A stretch of DNA of 64,000 nt from Bradyrhizobium sp. URHD0069 (GTDB lineage Bacteria > Pseudomonadota > Alphaproteobacteria > Rhizobiales > Xanthobacteraceae): assembly GCF_000701345.1 (NCBI RefSeq), contig NZ_JNIJ01000005.1, forward strand, positions 186,001 through 250,000, written 5' to 3'. The position numbers were made by a program, and so were the translations under genes. Below the pieces are notes generated by a model, which saw nothing but the letters and a program-made list of their open reading frames with translations, did not search any database and was not told the origin of the DNA. Shown in pieces: positions 39,819-49,423 of this stretch; position 1 is the stretch's first letter, and each line of letters opens with the position of its first letter.

Positions 39819-40508
39819 ATGCCAAGCACGTTGATTGGGCCGAAGCCGAAGCGCGGCGCCGTACGCAGCGGACGGCCGCCGCGGGAACTCGCCGGAGAGG
39901 TCGAGACGCGCATCTTGGATGCGGCTCACCGCGTCTTTCTTGAACACGGGCTTGCCGGCGCGAGCATCGATGAAATCGCAAGCGTCGCCCGCGCGGGGAA
40001 GCCGACCATTTATGCCCGGTTTGCTACCAAGGAGGCGCTGTTTGCGGCCGTGGTGATGCGCAATGTCGTCAAGATCGCGGACGCTCACGTTCACGTCCCC
40101 GACGGCGCCAACATCGAAGAGCGCCTGGCTGACGTGGGCGCTGTCCTCCTGCAGCGCGCCCTGGCGAGCGATAACACCGGCCTGATGCGGCTTGCCATTG
40201 CCGAAGCACGGCGGTTTCCTGATCTCGCGAGCAGCGTCCACCGGCAGGCGCGCGAACGCGGCGTTGATGCCGTGGCGCGGCTCCTTGGCGAGGTGGCGCA
40301 ATCCAATGAGCTCGGAACTCTGCCCGCATTTGCTCCGGAGCGGCTCGAAACGACAACTCGATTCTTTCTGGATCTGGTTTTGCTGCCGCTTCTCATTCGG
40401 GCGCTGTTCGGTGAGAAGCTCAAGACGCTGCAGGAGGAGATCCAGCCGCACGTGGCGCAGAGCGTTGCCTTCTTTCTTGCGGCGTGCCGCACCGGCGGCG
40501 TCACTTGA
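39819..40508 (+). CDS. TetR/AcrR family regulator of the emrAB efflux operon
   Basis: A 229-residue TetR repressor. The helix-turn-helix is AHRVFLEHGLAGASIDEIAS followed by VARAGKPTIYARFATKEALF. The C-terminal domain resembles the TetR_C_14/AefR-like group (LASSVHRQARERGVDAVARL; FFLDLVLLPLLIRALFG). ATG at 39819 is preceded by an in-frame GTG. It is divergent from emrAB with a palindromic site in between, so it most likely represses the pump until a toxic ligand binds. Confidence 0.88.
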   Translation: MPSTLIGPKPKRGAVRSGRPPRELAGEVETRILDAAHRVFLEHGLAGASIDEIASVARAGKPTIYARFATKEALFAAVVMRNVVKIADAHVHVPDGANIEERLADVGAVLLQRALASDNTGLMRLAIAEARRFPDLASSVHRQARERGVDAVARLLGEVAQSNELGTLPAFAPERLETTTRFFLDLVLLPLLIRALFGEKLKTLQEEIQPHVAQSVAFFLAACRTGGVT

Positions 40509-40652
40509 GTCTCGGCACGGTTTTGGCGGCATACGAGAGCACGCACGACCGCGCCTGCTCGCTACGGTGCTAACCGCCAGCACTTTCGGCGCGCGCAAGC
40601 TTGGGCAAAAGCCTCCCATCTGCTAGACTGTTCGGTAAAGGAAACCGAAGGG

Positions 40653-42422
40653 ATGGACGTGCCTGGACCAGAGCGCAGGCTCGCAGCGGTCCTCGCCGCC
40701 GACATGGTCGGCTTCAGTCGACTGATGGAGGTCGACGAGACGGGAACACTCGCGCGTTTCAAGACCCATCGAATCGAGCTCATCGATCCGGCCATCGCGA
40801 AGAACCGCGGCCGCATCATCAAGACCGCCGGCGACGGCCTGCTGGTCGAGTTCCACAGCGTCGCTGAGGCGGTGCTGTGCGCTGCCGAGATTCAGCGCCG
40901 GATGGCACGGCGCAACACCGACGTCTCGCCGGCGCGGTGGATACAGTTTCGCATCGGCATCAATCTGGGCGACGTGATCGTTGAGGAAAACGACATTTTT
41001 GGCGACGGCGTGAACGTCGCGGCGCGTCTGGAAATGCTCGCCGAGCCGGGCGGCATCTGTGTTTCAGGCGCGGTGCGCGATCAGGTCGGCCAGCGACTGG
41101 AAGACGTCGAATTCGAGGATCTCGGCGAGCAGAACGTCAAGAACATCGCCCGTCCGATCCGCGTCTTTCGGGTCCGGCTTGAGCAAGATCCAAAAACCGC
41201 GGCGGCAGAGGAGGCGAAAAACGCTGCGGTGCCGACGACGGTCTCCAAGAAGCCGTCCATCGCCGTGCTGCCGCTGGTTAACATGAGCGGCGATCCGGAG
41301 CAGGAATTCTTCGCCGACGGCTTAACCGAGGACATCATTGCGGAGCTATCGCGCTTCCACGACCTGCTCGTGATCTCGCGCAACTCGACCTTCGCGTACA
41401 AGGGCAGGGCTGTGAAGGTGCACGAGATTGCGCACGAATTCGGCGTCGACTACCTCCTCGAGGGCAGCGTGCGAAAGGTGCGCGATCGCATCCGCGTCAC
41501 TGTGCAACTGATCGACGCAGAAACCGACCGGCACATTTGGGCCGAACGCTATGACCGCCAGCTTGAGGATATCTTCGCCATCCAGGACGAGATAACCCGT
41601 GCGATAGTCGCGACGCTGCCCGGCCGCGTCGAGGCCGCCACGCACGACCGTGCAAAACGCAAGCCGACCGAGAACATGGCGGCCTATGAGTGCGTGCTGA
41701 CCGCCAAGGTGCTGCACCACCGCTCGACGCGGGAGGACAACGCCGAAGCGCAGCGCCTGCTCAACCGGGCCCTCGCGCTCGACCCGAACTATGCTCATGC
41801 TCACGCCTGGAAGGCATGCGTACTGGGCCAGACCTGGGTTCATGATTGGTGCGCCGATCGCGATGCTACTCTCCAGCACGTGGCCGCGGAGTTGGAGACC
41901 ACGCTGGGGCTCGATGACAATGACAGCGATGTGCACCGGATTCTCGCTGCGCTGAACCTGACGCGCGACGATCATGACAAGGCCGCGTATCATCAGGAGC
42001 GGGCGCTCGCGCTCAACCCAAATAGCGACCTCGTTGTGGTGCAGCAGGGCGAGCTTCTGACCTGGCTGGGGCGGCCGGAGGAGGGCATCGACTGGATCAA
42101 GAAGGCGATGCGTCTCAATCCGTACCACCCGGAGCGCTTCTGGAGCCATCTCGGGCGTGCCTGCTATTGCGCCGAGAAATATGCCGAAGCTGCTGGGGCC
42201 TTCTCCCGGATCACTCGGCCTGACTACACGCATCATGCCTTCCTTGCAGCTACGTTCGCGCAGATGGGCAACACGGTCGCGGCCGCCGCGCACGCGGCAG
42301 AGGTGCTCAAGCGCGAGCCGAAGTTCTCCGTGGCCCTCTCCCTCGCCACCCAGCACTACAAGCGCGAAGTCGACCGCCAGCGCCACGAGGCTGGCCTCCT
42401 CAAGGCAGGCCTGCCGGCCTGA
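40653..42422 (+). CDS. Class III adenylate/guanylate cyclase with TolB-like and TPR domains
   Basis: A 589-residue signalling protein. Residues 1-170 form a class III cyclase domain with metal-binding Asp17 (LAADMVGFSRL) and Asp61 (TAGDGLLVEF) and the Asn/Arg transition-state pair in GDGVNVAARLE, so it looks active. Residues about 205-330 form a FlgO/TolB-like domain (KPSIAVLPLVNMSGDPEQEF, FFADGLTEDII, YLLEGSVRKVRDRIRVTVQL). The rest is TPR-type helices (LLNRALALDPNYAHAHAWKA; KKAMRLNPYHPERFWSHLGR). No membrane segment. This architecture is expanded in rhizobia; target processes are unknown. Confidence 0.92.
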   Translation: MDVPGPERRLAAVLAADMVGFSRLMEVDETGTLARFKTHRIELIDPAIAKNRGRIIKTAGDGLLVEFHSVAEAVLCAAEIQRRMARRNTDVSPARWIQFRIGINLGDVIVEENDIFGDGVNVAARLEMLAEPGGICVSGAVRDQVGQRLEDVEFEDLGEQNVKNIARPIRVFRVRLEQDPKTAAAEEAKNAAVPTTVSKKPSIAVLPLVNMSGDPEQEFFADGLTEDIIAELSRFHDLLVISRNSTFAYKGRAVKVHEIAHEFGVDYLLEGSVRKVRDRIRVTVQLIDAETDRHIWAERYDRQLEDIFAIQDEITRAIVATLPGRVEAATHDRAKRKPTENMAAYECVLTAKVLHHRSTREDNAEAQRLLNRALALDPNYAHAHAWKACVLGQTWVHDWCADRDATLQHVAAELETTLGLDDNDSDVHRILAALNLTRDDHDKAAYHQERALALNPNSDLVVVQQGELLTWLGRPEEGIDWIKKAMRLNPYHPERFWSHLGRACYCAEKYAEAAGAFSRITRPDYTHHAFLAATFAQMGNTVAAAAHAAEVLKREPKFSVALSLATQHYKREVDRQRHEAGLLKAGLPA

Positions 42423-42655
42423 CCTGCCGCGGAGCGGAAACGCGCCTGGAAAACGACATGCAAGCGCTGGGAATGTGGTGAGGCGCTAATTCAGAGCCAA
42501 ATCTTACGTCGTCGCGGCGTTCGCCGAGACCATAACCACCGAAGTTCAAGAAAATCCGTGGAGCCGTCTTCAAATCTCGCCAGCGGTTCTGGGTCCGCGC
42601 GTTTGCGAGGGCGGCGCTAATATTGTCGAAGCGATTTGCGATTTCGACGAAGCGC

Positions 42656-44269
42656 TCAGCGCAGCGCGGCGGTGCGCATCACGAAGGATGTGGTCGCCAG
42701 CGTCGCGGTTGCCGACCCGGTAAAGCGCTCGCAGACCATTCCCATCTGCGGATCGTCCGCGAAGCTCATCATGATCGCTGCTTGCGGCTTGACGAAATGC
42801 GCGCGCATCAGCGTCATGTCGGAATCGCCCAAGACGGTGGCGGACATCGACGTGCTCGCGCTCGGCGCCAGGATCATCATCCGCATCCAAACATCGTTGC
42901 TCCTGGCAGCCGCGATCCGCGTCGACATCGCGACCACGCTGCCTCGATCCTGCGGTCCCTTGGGGACCACCGTATCGATCGTGCTGGCCGCCGCCGGATT
43001 GCGCGGGGCGGATGCCGGCCGGATGCTGCGGGGGTTAGGTGCGCTGGCCGCAATGACATTCGAGCGGTCAACCTGGGTGGAGGCTGCCGGCGCGTAGGCC
43101 AGCGCCTGCAACGCGTTCGAAACACTTGCGGTCGATTGCGGATCGGCAGAGGCGAGTGCCCGGCGGGCGTTGAGGGCAGCGACCTGCGCCGGCGTTGCCT
43201 GCTTCGGCGTGGTGGCGGCGTCGTCCCAAAAGCCGCGGGCATTGATGATATCGGCCGGTGTTTGCGGTTTCGCATCGGCCTTTTCAGCCGATGTCGAGGA
43301 TACCTGCTTCGATTTTGCGGGCGGGACGATCTGTGCGTCGGCCGAGGCCAGCTGGAAGGTCGCGGCCGCCGGCTTTGCACGCGGCATCGGCACGGGGTCT
43401 GCGGATCTGGCGGGAACGGCGGCGGCCGTCACACCGACCGGAGCGGTCTTTTCGCTTGCAGCGGGAGCGGTGGCGCCCTCGTCATCCTCTTCGTTCGATT
43501 TGCCTTTGAACAAGGCAGCCAACAGGTTCGGCAGGCTCTTGGTCGGGGCGTAATCGCCATTGCCGCGTTTTTCGATGTCGGCGCGGGCAAGCTCATATCC
43601 CTTCAGCGGATTGCCGTCGGAGGGAATATGCACGGTGCGTCCGTCGGGGAATACGCGGGCCAGCTGATCGTGGGTCATTCGCGGCCAGTGCCGAACGCTG
43701 CCCGTATCGAGATGGACGAAAGGCGATCCCGAACTCGGATAGAACCCGACGCCGCCGCGCTGCAGGCGAAGCCCGGCAGAGCGGATTTGCTCAAGCTGCA
43801 CGTCCGGAATGAAAAAATCCATGGCGTGGCCGCGCATGTGCTGGCTGAAGCGGGCTACGCCCGAAGAACGGCGGCGGAGCATGGAATTGGTAGCGGGGGA
43901 ACGATAGGAGGAAATGACATGGATCGGCTTCTTGGCGTCAACGTCGCGGTAGACTTCCCAGAGGATGTCGAACAGATGACGATCCATCGTGGTCTGTTCC
44001 TGGCTGCGCCAGTCGCGGAGAAAGTGATTGAGCTGCTTCAGCGCCGCTTCGTCATAGCGCCCGTCACGCTTGAAGGTGACGGTGAGATCTTCATCCGAAT
44101 GGGTGTGGTGGAAGGAGAGGGTGCGGGTTTCGTTCAGCGCGGTCGCATCGTGGACTGATCGGGCTCCCATCAGGAGCAACAAGCATGTCAGGCCGAGATG
44201 ATATCCGGCCCTTGGTAACGACAGCGTTTTGAATTGGCGCGCGAAACCAGTCAGCACAAATGAGCCCAC
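42656..44269 (-). CDS. DUF882 (YcbK/MepK-like) murein peptidase family protein
   Basis: A 537-residue envelope protein. After an N-terminal hydrophobic segment (LGLTCLLLLMGARSVHD), residues 45-200 form the DUF882/peptidase M15-type domain: HVISSYRSPATNSML, the zinc-site stretch SQHMRGHAMDFFIP and FVHLDTGSVRHWP. The E. coli homologue MepK cleaves crosslinks in murein. The ~330-residue C-terminal part is Ala/Pro-rich and low in complexity, much longer than MepK. It lies 257 bases downstream of the YcbB-like gene on the same strand, as in the ycbB-ycbK pair. Confidence 0.88.
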   Translation of the reverse strand: MGSFVLTGFARQFKTLSLPRAGYHLGLTCLLLLMGARSVHDATALNETRTLSFHHTHSDEDLTVTFKRDGRYDEAALKQLNHFLRDWRSQEQTTMDRHLFDILWEVYRDVDAKKPIHVISSYRSPATNSMLRRRSSGVARFSQHMRGHAMDFFIPDVQLEQIRSAGLRLQRGGVGFYPSSGSPFVHLDTGSVRHWPRMTHDQLARVFPDGRTVHIPSDGNPLKGYELARADIEKRGNGDYAPTKSLPNLLAALFKGKSNEEDDEGATAPAASEKTAPVGVTAAAVPARSADPVPMPRAKPAAATFQLASADAQIVPPAKSKQVSSTSAEKADAKPQTPADIINARGFWDDAATTPKQATPAQVAALNARRALASADPQSTASVSNALQALAYAPAASTQVDRSNVIAASAPNPRSIRPASAPRNPAAASTIDTVVPKGPQDRGSVVAMSTRIAAARSNDVWMRMMILAPSASTSMSATVLGDSDMTLMRAHFVKPQAAIMMSFADDPQMGMVCERFTGSATATLATTSFVMRTAALR

Positions 44270-44526
44270 CCAAAGGACGACCGATCAACGAACTCTTCCG
44301 CTACCCCATGCGGCGAAAGAGAGTAAACGCAGCCTTAACGCGGGTGGGTTAATCGAGATTTAAGTCCCACCCCCCAAGTCAGCTTTTAGCTAACCTCCCG
44401 AGTGTGGCGAAAACTAGCCCACTGGTTAACCCGGTGGACAATGGTTAATCGCACGGCCTCGCCGAATCGGCGAGACCTCTGATTTTGCTTCGGGATTTTA
44501 TCGCAGACCGCTGAAGATGGCGAACA

Positions 44527-46707
44527 TCAGCGGGTGATCACCCCCCGCGGCTGCGGTGGCAGCCGGCGGCCCGGAATCGGGGCGGGAGGAATCGGCGGTC
44601 CGAACAGGCGTTCGAAGAACGAGGGTCCCGAAGAATAGCTGGAATAGGTGTTGTCGCTGGCAAAGTTGACGCCAGCCGGCAGAGGGCCGGTCGGACGGGC
44701 GTAGCTCGGCTGGGAATGTGCGACCACGTTTTCCAGATCCTTTCTGGAGTTGCGCAGCAACGCCAGCACGGTGGCGTCGCGGCCATAAAGGTCTTTGCGC
44801 AGTTGCAGCTTGCCGGCGTCGTCCACAAAGGCCGTTTGGTAGGTAATGTTGACCGGGATCGGCGTCGGGAATTTGATATCGATTTCGCTGCGGCCGTACA
44901 TGCTGCGGATCTTTTCCGGGGTGTAGTGCTCGTTCGGCAACGTGATGTTGAGCAGCGTCGCGGCGTATTGATCGGGATTCTGCACCCGCATGCAGCCGTG
45001 GCTGAACGCGCGTTCTTCCCTGGCGAACAAATGCTTGTCCGGGGTGTCGTGCTGATACACCAGGAACTTGTTCGGGAAATTGAAGCGGATGCGGCCGAGC
45101 GCGTTGGCTTCGCCAGGCGGCTGCGAAATGCGGATGCTGCCGTCGCGGGCACGCTCGAGCCTCAGTCCCATGCGATCCAGGACCGTCGGATCCTGCTGCA
45201 GCGCCGGCAGATATTCATTGTAGATGATCGACGGCGGCACGTTCCAGGTCGGATTGACCGTGATGAACTTCATCGTCTCCGTCAAAAGCGGAGTCGCATG
45301 AATCCCGGGCTTTCCGGTGACCACCTTAGTGGTCCAGACCGGCGCGCCGTTCTGCATCACCCTGAGCGTAAAGTCGGGGATGTTGAGAATGACATAGGCG
45401 TTCCCGAGCGACGGTGCGCCGAGCTGGCGCGGCAGCCAGCGCAAACGCTCCATGTTGACGATCACGGTGTCGATCTGGCGGTCGCGCTTGGGGCTGTTCA
45501 AGGCTTTCACGGTGCGGTCGTCCAGAATGCCGGTGGGCTTGAGTTCGGCGCCCTCCTGGAATTTACGCACGGCCTCGGCGACTTTGGCGTCGTAGCGGGA
45601 GTCGTTGGCGTTCTCAGTGATGCCGAACTTGGCGCGCAGTTGCGGCACGCGCGCATCTTCCATCTCGACCGCCGGCTGCTTCTTGCGAGCCGGCGTGAAT
45701 TTAAGCGCCGGCCCTTCCGCGATCTGAATGACCGGTCCATTGCCCTGGCCACGCAATTCGGCAAGCTTCGCCTTCAGGTCGCGATAGAGCTTATGCGGCG
45801 GGTTGTAGCCGTCAAGCGCGGCCGAGGCATCCTTGGCGCTCGTGACATTCGCCAGCACTTCGGTGGGATCGGTCGGATGCTCGGGATACTGGATGTCGCC
45901 GCTGACCTGCGACCAGTGCATCCGGCCGCTCTGCGCCTGGCGCGCGTAATCAAGCATGCTGGCGGTCAGTTTCAACTCGGCTTCGGCAAGGGAATCCGGC
46001 GTAGTCGCCGCGGCGAAATCCGGCAGCGGATAATCCGACGCGTTCAAACCTTCGGATGCGGCATCCTTAAGACGTGCGATGACGCCTTTGCCGCTCGCGC
46101 TCAAAGTGCCGCCTTGGGTCCATACCGGCGCAAATTCACGCGCGGTGTAGAATTTTTCTACCGCCGTTCGTTCGGCCTTGCGGTCGAAATAGCGCAACGA
46201 CTTCGCGGCAAGCGTTTCGCGCAGTTTGTCTGCGACCGGCTGATCCGCCGCCGGGACATTGCTTGCAGCCTTGGTCGGTTCCTTGGCGGGCTCGGCAGCC
46301 GGCGTCGCGGTCGCCGCGGCCGGAGGCGGCGCGGCTGTGGTGGTCGCGCTGTCGTTTTTGCCGGCGTCGTTCTGGGTGGTTTCCGCAGCCGGAGTGGTGA
46401 CGACCTCGGATGGTTTACTCTCCGGCGCATTCTCCGTCGTCTTCGGCTCCGTTGGATTTGGCGCGTCGCCCTTGGCCGCGTCTGGCACCGAGGCGGTCGT
46501 CTCCAGTTTGAAATCGTTGATGGTTGGAGGCGGGACGTTTGCAGGCTGCGGGCGCGGGATCGCCGCGTCGATCGCGAGTTCCGCGGCGCTGTTACGGGCC
46601 GGATCGGCTTGCGCCAGTGCTGAAGTCGCAGACACCGTGAGGAAGGTCGCCGCGATGCTCATCAGCACGCGGTCAAAGCCAGCACGGTTCTTCAAACGGT
46701 CACGCAT
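44527..46707 (-). CDS. L,D-transpeptidase YcbB/LdtD-like
   Basis: A 726-residue periplasmic enzyme that makes 3-3 crosslinks in murein. The signal peptide is in SIAATFLTVSATSALAQ. A long Ala/Thr/Pro-rich region (residues 40-165) precedes the scaffold domain, a peptidoglycan-binding domain (YDAKVAEAVRKFQEGAELKP) and the YkuD catalytic domain with Cys572 in FSHGCMRVQNPDQYA. Start 46707 is chosen because the basic N-region and signal peptide begin there; an in-frame ATG lies at 46740. The low-complexity insertion makes it longer than E. coli YcbB (about 615). Confidence 0.93.
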   Translation of the reverse strand: MRDRLKNRAGFDRVLMSIAATFLTVSATSALAQADPARNSAAELAIDAAIPRPQPANVPPPTINDFKLETTASVPDAAKGDAPNPTEPKTTENAPESKPSEVVTTPAAETTQNDAGKNDSATTTAAPPPAAATATPAAEPAKEPTKAASNVPAADQPVADKLRETLAAKSLRYFDRKAERTAVEKFYTAREFAPVWTQGGTLSASGKGVIARLKDAASEGLNASDYPLPDFAAATTPDSLAEAELKLTASMLDYARQAQSGRMHWSQVSGDIQYPEHPTDPTEVLANVTSAKDASAALDGYNPPHKLYRDLKAKLAELRGQGNGPVIQIAEGPALKFTPARKKQPAVEMEDARVPQLRAKFGITENANDSRYDAKVAEAVRKFQEGAELKPTGILDDRTVKALNSPKRDRQIDTVIVNMERLRWLPRQLGAPSLGNAYVILNIPDFTLRVMQNGAPVWTTKVVTGKPGIHATPLLTETMKFITVNPTWNVPPSIIYNEYLPALQQDPTVLDRMGLRLERARDGSIRISQPPGEANALGRIRFNFPNKFLVYQHDTPDKHLFAREERAFSHGCMRVQNPDQYAATLLNITLPNEHYTPEKIRSMYGRSEIDIKFPTPIPVNITYQTAFVDDAGKLQLRKDLYGRDATVLALLRNSRKDLENVVAHSQPSYARPTGPLPAGVNFASDNTYSSYSSGPSFFERLFGPPIPPAPIPGRRLPPQPRGVITR

Positions 46708-47103
46708 CGTCACACCCCTTGGGCGAAGCTGCCCCGGCATGGCACAGCTTTAGAATCGTCCGTCACAGCTTTCGCTAAAGCGCCGGCCTTATCCGTTATT
46801 AAGCGCATTAAACGTCATTGGTTCGGGTCTGGATGCGCTTTCTTTAGAGTTGTCACGCCTGCACGCAACGATTCATACGCAGACGATACACGCGCCCCAC
46901 TCGTGCAGCCAGCACCACGCGGGGCAACTCACGACAACCTGACTGCAAAAAAAACTCCTTTGCAACGGATTGCGCGCTTTTGCCACGCCGTTTTCCCTTT
47001 GTCTGTCACCGGCAAGCAACGGTTCAAATGTTCCGGATTGGCTGATCCCTTAAGCCTCCCCGTTGCAGACACCGCGGCGCCACAATCGATCGCGCGATCG
47101 GTC
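46708..47103. other. Intergenic stretch with no recognised feature
   Basis: About 400 bases between the YcbB-like gene and the sigma-54 regulator, on whose 3' side it lies. It contains the palindrome-like TTAAGCGCATTAA near 46799-46811, which may be part of the ycbB promoter. The plus-strand frame 46903-47211 overlaps the regulator gene and does not look like protein. Confidence 0.35.
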
Positions 47104-48618
47104 TCAGTTTGCCTGATCCACGCCGCCGGCCGCCGGACCGTCGGCAGCAGCTTCATCGAGCTTGCGATAGAGCGTCGAGCGGCCGATTTTCAATCGCCGC
47201 GCGACCTCTGACATCTGTCCGCGATAATGGGAAATCGCGAAGCGGATAATCTCGGTCTCCATCTCCTCGAGCGGCCGCACTTCGCCGGCGCTGGTCAGCA
47301 TCGCCAGCGTTCCGCCTGACGGCAGCGGCACGATAGGTATCTCAATACCTGGAATCATGGCCGGTGGGGTCGATTGAAACGCGGGGCCAACCACTAGCGG
47401 CTCGCTGTGCTCGCCGTGCGCTTCTGAATTGGCCGATGACTGCCCGGCGGCCTGCGGAAAATCTGCAAGGGTGAGTTGATCGCTGTCGCTCATGACCACC
47501 GCGCGATACATGGCGTTCTCGAGCTGGCGGATATTGCCGGGCCATTCCAGCTGCGACAGTTGCGCCATCGCCTCGCCGCTGATGCCGGTAATCGGGCGAT
47601 TTTCTTCGGCGCAGAATCTCGCCAGAAAATGCCGCAGCAGATGCGGGATGTCTTCCCGGCGCAGGCGCAACGGAGGGATCGTCAGCGGCAGCACGTGCAG
47701 GCGATAGAACAGGTCCTCGCGAAATTGCCCGTTCTTGACGTGGTCCAGCAGCTTGCGATTGGTCGCGGAAATGATGCGGACATCGACTTTCACCGGCTTG
47801 CGCCCGCCGACCGCCTCCACGGCGCCTTCCTGCAGCGCGCGAAGCAGTTTCACCTGGGCTGCCAGCGGCAATTCGCCGACTTCGTCGAGGAACAGGGTGC
47901 CGCCGGAAGCTTCGACGAATTTGCCGGTGTGACGTTCGGTGGCGCCGGTAAAGGCGCCCTTCTCGTGGCCGAACAGGATCGACTCCACGAGATTGTCGGG
48001 GATCGCGCCGCAATTGACGGCAACGAACGGCTTCGATTTGCGTTCGCCGCTGCCGTGAATGGCGCGCGCGAACAATTCCTTGCCGACGCCGGATTCGCCT
48101 TCGATCAGCACCGGGATTGTGGAGGCGGCGGCCTTTTGCGCGGTGCGCAGCACGCCGGCCATGGTCTCGCTGCGCGTGATGATGTCGGCAAAGGTCAACC
48201 GGCCTTCACGGCTGTGCTTGATGCGCTGCAGTTCACCTTTCAAAGCGCTGGCATTGAGCGCATTGCGAAGCGACACCTGCAGCCGCTCCATGCCGACCGG
48301 CTTCACCACGAAATCCTGCGCGCCGGCGCGCATCGCGGATACCACATTGTCGATGCCGCCGTGGGCGGTCTGCACGATGACGGGGACGTTGAGCCCTGCT
48401 TCGCGGATTTTTGCTAGCACGCCCATGCCGTCAAGGCCGGGCATCACAAGATCGAGCACCACGGCATCGATCGCCGGTGCGTCCGGCGCGGTCAGCATGG
48501 CAATGGCGGCATCGCCTGAATCGACGACGAGAGCCTCATAGCCGCATTTCTGCACCATGTTTTCGACCAGGCGGCGCTGCACCGCGTCGTCATCGACAAT
48601 CAAAATGCTGGCAGCCAT
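47104..48618 (-). CDS. Sigma-54-dependent response regulator (NtrC family)
   Basis: A 504-residue activator. The receiver domain has the acidic cluster DDD at residues 9-11 and phospho-acceptor Asp56 (VVLDLVMPG). The AAA domain has Walker A GESGVGKE, the sigma-54 contact loop GAFTGA and FREDLFYRL. The C-terminal Fis-type helix-turn-helix is SEVARRLKIGRSTLYRKLDE. It activates promoters that use RpoN when phosphorylated. No histidine kinase is adjacent and the targets are unknown. A Gln/Ser/Pro linker separates the AAA and DNA-binding parts. Confidence 0.93.
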   Translation of the reverse strand: MAASILIVDDDAVQRRLVENMVQKCGYEALVVDSGDAAIAMLTAPDAPAIDAVVLDLVMPGLDGMGVLAKIREAGLNVPVIVQTAHGGIDNVVSAMRAGAQDFVVKPVGMERLQVSLRNALNASALKGELQRIKHSREGRLTFADIITRSETMAGVLRTAQKAAASTIPVLIEGESGVGKELFARAIHGSGERKSKPFVAVNCGAIPDNLVESILFGHEKGAFTGATERHTGKFVEASGGTLFLDEVGELPLAAQVKLLRALQEGAVEAVGGRKPVKVDVRIISATNRKLLDHVKNGQFREDLFYRLHVLPLTIPPLRLRREDIPHLLRHFLARFCAEENRPITGISGEAMAQLSQLEWPGNIRQLENAMYRAVVMSDSDQLTLADFPQAAGQSSANSEAHGEHSEPLVVGPAFQSTPPAMIPGIEIPIVPLPSGGTLAMLTSAGEVRPLEEMETEIIRFAISHYRGQMSEVARRLKIGRSTLYRKLDEAAADGPAAGGVDQAN

Positions 48619-48688
48619 GGCGTTCCCCGCGCGTTACAAACATCTGTCTCGAATCGGGGCACTCTCGCCGATGCCGATTAACGCCCTC

Positions 48689-49303
48689 TTAAACGTTGAC
48701 GTTCGGCCATATCTCCAGCGCGCCGCGGTAGCACATGTCGACCGCCACATAGAGGATGATCACAAGGCCGACATAGGCGATCCAGCGATGCTTTTGCAGC
48801 AAGCTCGCGATGAAGTTAGCGGCGAAGCCCATCAGGGCAATGGATAGGCCCAAACCGAATATCAGGATAAGCGGATGTTCGCGAGCGGCACCCGCGACGG
48901 CCAGTACGTTGTCGAGTGACATCGACACGTCGGCGATCATAATCTGCCATACGGCCTGGCCGAGCGTCTTGCGAGGCCCGCAGGTCGTGCCGTCCAACGC
49001 CTCTTCAGCATCTTTGTGATGTGCGTGCGATGTGCGCAACTCCCGCCACATCTTCCAGCATACCCAGAGCAGGAGAATGCCGCCGGCCAGCAGCAGTCCG
49101 ATGATCTGCAACAGTTGCACCGTGATGCTGGCGAAACCGATCCGCAGGATGGTGGCGGCCAAGATGCCGACCAGAATCGCCTTGTTGCGCTGGCTCTTGG
49201 GCAAACCGGCGGCTGCTAGTCCGATGACGATCGCGTTGTCGCCGGCAAGCACCAGATCGATCATCACGACCTGGAAAAACGCTGTTAGTTCCGGGGAAAA
49301 CAT
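48689..49303 (-). CDS. TerC family integral membrane protein
   Basis: A 204-residue membrane protein with about seven helices. The TerC signature is present: VVMIDLVLAGDNAIVIGLAA with paired Asp/Asn, repeated as IADVSMSLDNVLAVAGAA in the second half. Family members are linked to metal efflux, notably Mn(II), and to tellurite resistance or protein-loading of secreted metalloenzymes. The loop SHAHHKDAEEA is His-rich. ATG at 49303 follows GGAGGG; the in-frame extension to 49339 overlaps the structured leader. Confidence 0.9.
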   Translation of the reverse strand: MFSPELTAFFQVVMIDLVLAGDNAIVIGLAAAGLPKSQRNKAILVGILAATILRIGFASITVQLLQIIGLLLAGGILLLWVCWKMWRELRTSHAHHKDAEEALDGTTCGPRKTLGQAVWQIMIADVSMSLDNVLAVAGAAREHPLILIFGLGLSIALMGFAANFIASLLQKHRWIAYVGLVIILYVAVDMCYRGALEIWPNVNV

Positions 49304-49320
49304 CTTGGGCCCTCCGTTAT

Positions 49321-49378
49321 ACGTCCAGTCCGACATCACAGTTCGCTTGAACTGCCAGAGGGGCCCGGGCTTGGACGT
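49321..49378 (-). promoter_or_regulatory. Structured 5' leader upstream of the terC-like gene
   Basis: In RNA sense (minus strand) an outer stem ACGTCCA/TGGACGT (49378-49372 with 49327-49321) encloses the hairpin CAGTTC-AAGC-GAACTG (49354-49339) and a GC-rich palindrome GCCCGGGC. It ends about 11 bases before the GGAGGG ribosome site. TerC-family genes are often controlled by metal- or pH-sensing leaders (yybP-ykoY type), but the conserved bases of that class were not recognised here. Confidence 0.5.
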
Positions 49379-49423
49379 GCATGCTTAGAAACGACGCAGT
49401 AAAATTGCCGAATATCGATCCGG

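Noticed and set aside
44716..46623. 635-codon plus-strand frame opposite the YcbB-like gene
   Set aside because: Shadow frame; the minus strand encodes a clear L,D-transpeptidase with signal peptide and catalytic Cys.
49304..49420. Calling the terC leader a yybP-ykoY manganese riboswitch
   Set aside because: The conserved bases of that class were not recognised; only generic stem-loops are visible.
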